64,000 nucleotides of DNA, from contig SVOZ01000008.1 in NCBI GenBank assembly GCA_015066115.1, forward strand, positions 1 to 64,000, read 5' to 3'. This document shows, in pieces, positions 60,986 through 64,000 of the stretch (within the stretch, counting starts at the first letter, position 1; every line of letters starts with the position of its first letter). Position numbers and translations under genes: made by a program. This DNA is from Oscillospiraceae bacterium (GTDB lineage: Bacteria; Bacillota; Clostridia; Oscillospirales; Ruminococcaceae). The notes beneath the pieces are model-generated. The model did no database searches. It had not been told where the DNA came from and worked only from the letters and a program-made list of their open reading frames with translations.

Positions 60986-62164
60986 ATGACAAAGTTATTG
61001 CTTCGCCGTTTTATTCCCGATTACAAAAATACCTCTGATAAGAAGGTTCGAGAGAGATACGGAACGCTTAGCGGCGTTTTAGGAATTATATGCAACCTTG
61101 TTTTGTTTTTGGTTAAAATAATTATCGGAACACTTATGAGCTCAATAGCCATAACCTCGGACGCCTTTAACAACCTTTCGGATATGGGCTCGTCGGTTAT
61201 GGCGATAATAAGCGCAAAGATGTCTAACCGCCGACCCGATGCCGACCATCCTTTCGGCCACGGCAGATTTGAGTATATATCCTCGCTGATTATTTCCTTT
61301 TTAATAATGCTTGTCGGCTTTGAATTATTAAAAAGCTCGGTGGAAAAAATTTTTAATCCACAGCCAATCGTTATGAAAACGGCCTTGATCATTATTCTTG
61401 CCCTTTCGGTGCTTGTAAAGCTTTGGATGTTTATCTACAACAACAAAATGGGCAAAATGATCGACTCCAAGGTTTTAAAAGCCGCCGCGTCGGACAGCTT
61501 AAACGATGTGATCGCAACCTCGGCAGTTATAATCTCGTCAATTGCGGGGCATCACCTTGGCCTTAACATCGACGGATATATCGGCGCTGTTGTGTCGGTT
61601 CTTATTATAGTGGTGGGTTTAAGACTTGCTGTCGACACCGTTAATGTTCTGCTCGGCTCTGCTCCCGATGTTGAAACCATTGAAAAACTCGAGCGGCTTA
61701 TTTCAAAAAGTCCCTACGTGCTTGGCATTCACGACCTTATCGTTCACGATTACGGCCCCGGCAGGCAGTTTGCCTCGGTTCACGCCGAGGTCAGCGACCG
61801 CGAGAGCGTTACCACCATTCACGAGGAAATTGACGCGCTTGAGCAGGAGGCTATGCATAAGTTTGGGGTCGAGCTTGTAATTCATATGGACCCCATCGCA
61901 ACCGACAGCGAAACCTTAAACGACGCCAGAAATCTTGTTATCGGCATTGTAAAAAGCCTCGGCGATTATTCAATTCACGATTTTAGAATGACCGACGGCG
62001 AAAATCGAGTAAACCTTATTTTTGACCTTGTAGTTCCCGCCGCAATGGCAAAAAGCGAGCGCGAGAGCTTAGTTTCCACCATAAAAGCGGCGCTTAAAGA
62101 GGTCGACAAAAAATTCTGTGCCGTTATTCAGATAGATAACGATTACACAGCCAAACAAAAATAA
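60986..62164 (+). CDS. Cation diffusion facilitator, Mn2+-type
   Basis: 392 aa from ATG 60986. Six membrane helices and a long cytoplasmic domain. The metal-site residues are N-D in helix 2 (FNNLSD) and D-D in helix 5 (SDSLND), the pattern of Mn2+ CDFs (MntE-like). Long C-terminal domain (VHDYGPGRQFASVHAEVSDR). It differs from the Zn-type CDF at 22948 in exactly these residues. No His tail. Separate from neighbours except for a short gap after proS. Confidence 0.9.
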   Translation: MTKLLLRRFIPDYKNTSDKKVRERYGTLSGVLGIICNLVLFLVKIIIGTLMSSIAITSDAFNNLSDMGSSVMAIISAKMSNRRPDADHPFGHGRFEYISSLIISFLIMLVGFELLKSSVEKIFNPQPIVMKTALIIILALSVLVKLWMFIYNNKMGKMIDSKVLKAAASDSLNDVIATSAVIISSIAGHHLGLNIDGYIGAVVSVLIIVVGLRLAVDTVNVLLGSAPDVETIEKLERLISKSPYVLGIHDLIVHDYGPGRQFASVHAEVSDRESVTTIHEEIDALEQEAMHKFGVELVIHMDPIATDSETLNDARNLVIGIVKSLGDYSIHDFRMTDGENRVNLIFDLVVPAAMAKSERESLVSTIKAALKEVDKKFCAVIQIDNDYTAKQK

Positions 62165-62171
62165 TAAACAC

Positions 62172-62208
62172 AAAGAGGGGACTGTCCACAAAGGACAATC
62201 CCCTCTCT
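62172..62208 (+). terminator. Terminator of the Mn-type CDF gene
   Basis: Arms GAGGGGACTGTCC and GGACAATCCCCTC around ACAAA, followed by TCTTATT. Confidence 0.8.
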
Positions 62209-62233
62209 TATTACCAAAAGCGATATTTAATTT

Positions 62234-63682
62234 TTATTCCTTCTCAGGCTCGGCTAATGCCTTTTTGTTTTTGCCTATGTGCTTTTTAGCAACCTTGGAA
62301 ACAACGCCGCCGAGAGCAAAGAGAGCAATTACGTTGGGAAGAACCATTAAGTAGTTGAACATATCGGTAAGCTCCCAAACGAGATCGTTTTTAAGGATCG
62401 CGCCTGTAAAGATAAAGGCAATTGAAACTATCGAGTAGATGATAACAGCCTTTTTGCCAAAGAGATGCTCAAAGTTGATCTTTCCGAAAAGGTTCCAGCT
62501 GATAATGGTGGAAAATGCAAAGAAGAAGAGGCAGATAGCAACAAAAATGTTTCCAAGCTGCTCGCCAAAAACAGTTCCGAAAGCAACCTGTGCAAGATTT
62601 GTCTTGCCAAGTCCTGCAAGCTCGGCCGCACCCTCAAGGAAGGTTCCCTCTGCAAAGGTAGCAGGATCAAGAGGTCCGCCGCCTGTAAAGAGTGTCGAGA
62701 TAACGATAAGTGCGGTAAATGTAAGAACAACGAAGGTGTCGATAAAGACGCCTATCATAGCAACAACGCCCTGATCGTGAGGATCCTTAACGTTTGCAAG
62801 TGCGTGTGCGTGGGGAGTCGAACCCATACCGGCTTCGTTTGAGAAAAGTCCGCGCTTTGCGCCCTGGCTGATTGCGGCATAGATTGCGGCACCGATACCG
62901 CCGCCGATGATAGCATTTGCATTAAATGCATACTTAAATATCATACCAAAGGTTTCAAGAATGTGGTCATAGTTTACGCCGAGAATAACAAGTCCGCCAA
63001 CTATGTATAAAATAGCCATAACGGGAACGATCTTCTCAGTAACAGCGCCGATTCTCTGAATTCCGCCAACAAAGATGAGGCCGGAAATGAGAGCAACTGC
63101 AATACCGACTACCCAGGTGGGAATTCCAAATGCGGTGTTCATAGATTCGCCGATGGAGTTTGACTGAACCATAGAGCCCATAAATCCGAGAGCGAGAACT
63201 GCGGCAACTGCAAAGAAGCCTGCAAGGAATTTGCCGAACCCGCCTTTAAACACGCTCTTAATGTAGTAAACAGGGCCGCCCGAAACGCTTCCGTCCTCGT
63301 GAACAACTTTTGTTTTCTGAGCCAAAACTGCTTCTGAATAGATGGTTGCCATACCGAAGAAGGCAATGATCCACATCCAGAAGATAGCACCGGGGCCGCC
63401 TATTAAAATAGCGCCGCAGGCACCGACTATGTTACCTGTTCCGACCTGTGCGGCAATAGCGGTTGCAAGAGCCTGGAAGGACGAAAGTCCACTCTTTTGC
63501 TTTCCGCCTTTAAGCGAAAAGTTTCCAAAGACCTTTTTCATTCCCTCTCCAAAGCAGCGGACCTGCACAAATCTTGTGCGAATGGTGTAGTAAAGTCCTA
63601 CTGCTACGAGGAGAATGATGAGCATGTAGTTTGAGAGATAGCTGTTGATTGTTGACACGATGTCAAGAAGAACTTGTTGCAT
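62234..63682 (-). CDS. Alanine/glycine:cation symporter (AGCS family)
   Basis: 482 aa with about 11 membrane helices. AGCS blocks: TAIAAQVGTGNIVGACGAIL, then GGPGAIFWMW, and AKRGLFSNEAGMGSTPHAHA, the sodium- and substrate-binding glycine-rich segments. Brings in alanine or glycine with Na+. The glycine riboswitch and terminator immediately upstream fit control by glycine. ATG 63682 after AGGAGG. Confidence 0.92.
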   Translation of the reverse strand: MQQVLLDIVSTINSYLSNYMLIILLVAVGLYYTIRTRFVQVRCFGEGMKKVFGNFSLKGGKQKSGLSSFQALATAIAAQVGTGNIVGACGAILIGGPGAIFWMWIIAFFGMATIYSEAVLAQKTKVVHEDGSVSGGPVYYIKSVFKGGFGKFLAGFFAVAAVLALGFMGSMVQSNSIGESMNTAFGIPTWVVGIAVALISGLIFVGGIQRIGAVTEKIVPVMAILYIVGGLVILGVNYDHILETFGMIFKYAFNANAIIGGGIGAAIYAAISQGAKRGLFSNEAGMGSTPHAHALANVKDPHDQGVVAMIGVFIDTFVVLTFTALIVISTLFTGGGPLDPATFAEGTFLEGAAELAGLGKTNLAQVAFGTVFGEQLGNIFVAICLFFFAFSTIISWNLFGKINFEHLFGKKAVIIYSIVSIAFIFTGAILKNDLVWELTDMFNYLMVLPNVIALFALGGVVSKVAKKHIGKNKKALAEPEKE

Positions 63683-63710
63683 GTTTTTTCCTCCTTAAAA
63701 ATATAAAAAT

Positions 63711-63740
63711 AAAAAAGCCGCTCATTCGAGCAGCTCCGGA
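63711..63740 (-). terminator. Expression-platform terminator of the glycine riboswitch
   Basis: Leftward: arms AGCTGCTC and GAGCGGCT around GAAT with one mismatch, followed by T6. It lies between the aptamer and the symporter's ribosome site. Confidence 0.8.
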
Positions 63741-63764
63741 AAATAAGGCACAGACATAGTTTTA

Positions 63765-63870
63765 GAAAAGATGTCTGCTCTGTCCTTTTGCCTGAGAGAT
63801 TCGGCCTTTGCCTTGCACCTTCGGCACCCAACTAAATGGGATTCTCCAGAGATTTCTCCACCTTCAGTTT
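63765..63870 (-). promoter_or_regulatory. Glycine riboswitch (single aptamer)
   Basis: Leftward strand shows the conserved blocks GGTGGAGAAATCTCTGGAGA, GGTGCCGAAGGTGCAAGG and CTCTCAGGCAAAAGGACAGA. Only one aptamer is visible before the terminator, not the usual tandem. Upstream the promoter (63909-63937) is close. Confidence 0.9.
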
Positions 63871-63908
63871 CCTAAGATTCTAAAGGCTTCCTCGAAATTA
63901 ACATATTT

Positions 63909-63937
63909 AATATATCACTAAGGTATGCCGTTGTCAA
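63909..63937 (-). promoter_or_regulatory. Promoter of the glycine-riboswitch/symporter transcript
   Basis: TTGACA (63937-63932), 17-nt spacer, TATATT (63914-63909) on the leftward strand. Confidence 0.75.
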
Positions 63938-63974
63938 TACCTAAATTTACAAATTATTAAAATTTGTCGAAAAC

Positions 63975-63997
63975 CGCGCAGCCGTAATTTATGTATA
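63975..63997. repeat. Edge of a further dispersed-repeat copy at the window end
   Basis: The last bases CGCGCAGCCGTAATTT followed by ATGTATA are the inverse of the 23-bp TATACATAAATTACGG plus CTGCGCG at 51445-51467, which begins the family A-type copy there. The element probably starts at about 64000 or continues outside. Confidence 0.6.
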
Positions 63998-64000
63998 ATA

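Overview
This window is the replication-origin region of a Gram-positive, probably spore-forming Clostridia-type chromosome (Oscillospiraceae/Ruminococcaceae-like; inferred, no rRNA gene is present). The evidence is the syntenic block parA-parB-noc-rsmG-mnmG-mnmE-jag-yidC-yidD-rnpA-rpmH / dnaA-dnaN-yaaA-recF-remB-gyrB-gyrA, two exact 16-bp parS sites, a T-box leader, a glycine riboswitch, a CotJC-type manganese catalase and sortase-anchored surface proteins.

1-2840 is the end of an integrated conjugative element: leftward TrbL-like and VirB2/TrbC-like genes, small accessory genes, a gene fusion made by deletion, and a possible ADP-ribosyltransferase. It stops at a 45-nt 3' piece of a tRNA-Pro(UGG), the likely attachment site. 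2840-7430 is a run of small, mostly unrecognised genes: a two-gene cassette (2995-5064), a 28-codon basic ORF, and a five-gene operon with a DUF1810 protein and two tandem paralogues. I consider this the best place to look for an undescribed system.

7428-17000 holds a 2602-residue sortase-anchored surface protein (VWA domain plus about a dozen FctA/Spy0128-like repeats), a small Cys-rich protein and a LuxR-type regulator. 17100-28050 is accessory and housekeeping: MarR plus a heterodimeric ABC exporter, manganese catalase, YjbR and ATC-hydrolase family proteins, a Zn-type CDF transporter, CPBP protease, VanZ-like protein, a TetR regulator with three 18-bp operator copies and two small membrane proteins, and a tyrosine recombinase. 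Intergenic spaces from 28.1 kb onward carry dispersed palindromic repeat families.

28.6-31.2 kb has a Cys/Asp-rich protein and fumC. 31.2-51.1 kb is the origin block; genes run leftward to the left and rightward to the right of dnaA. The dnaA-dnaN gap holds a cluster of DnaA-box-like sites followed by six DnaA-trio-like triplets, so oriC is most likely at 43.38-43.65 kb. 51.6-64 kb contains a PpiC foldase, cysE-cysS under a cysteine T-box, malic enzyme, an unusual operon (AAC(3)-family, TIM-barrel-like, cyclase family), a short-type prolyl-tRNA synthetase, a Mn-type CDF transporter and a glycine-riboswitch-controlled alanine/glycine:cation symporter.
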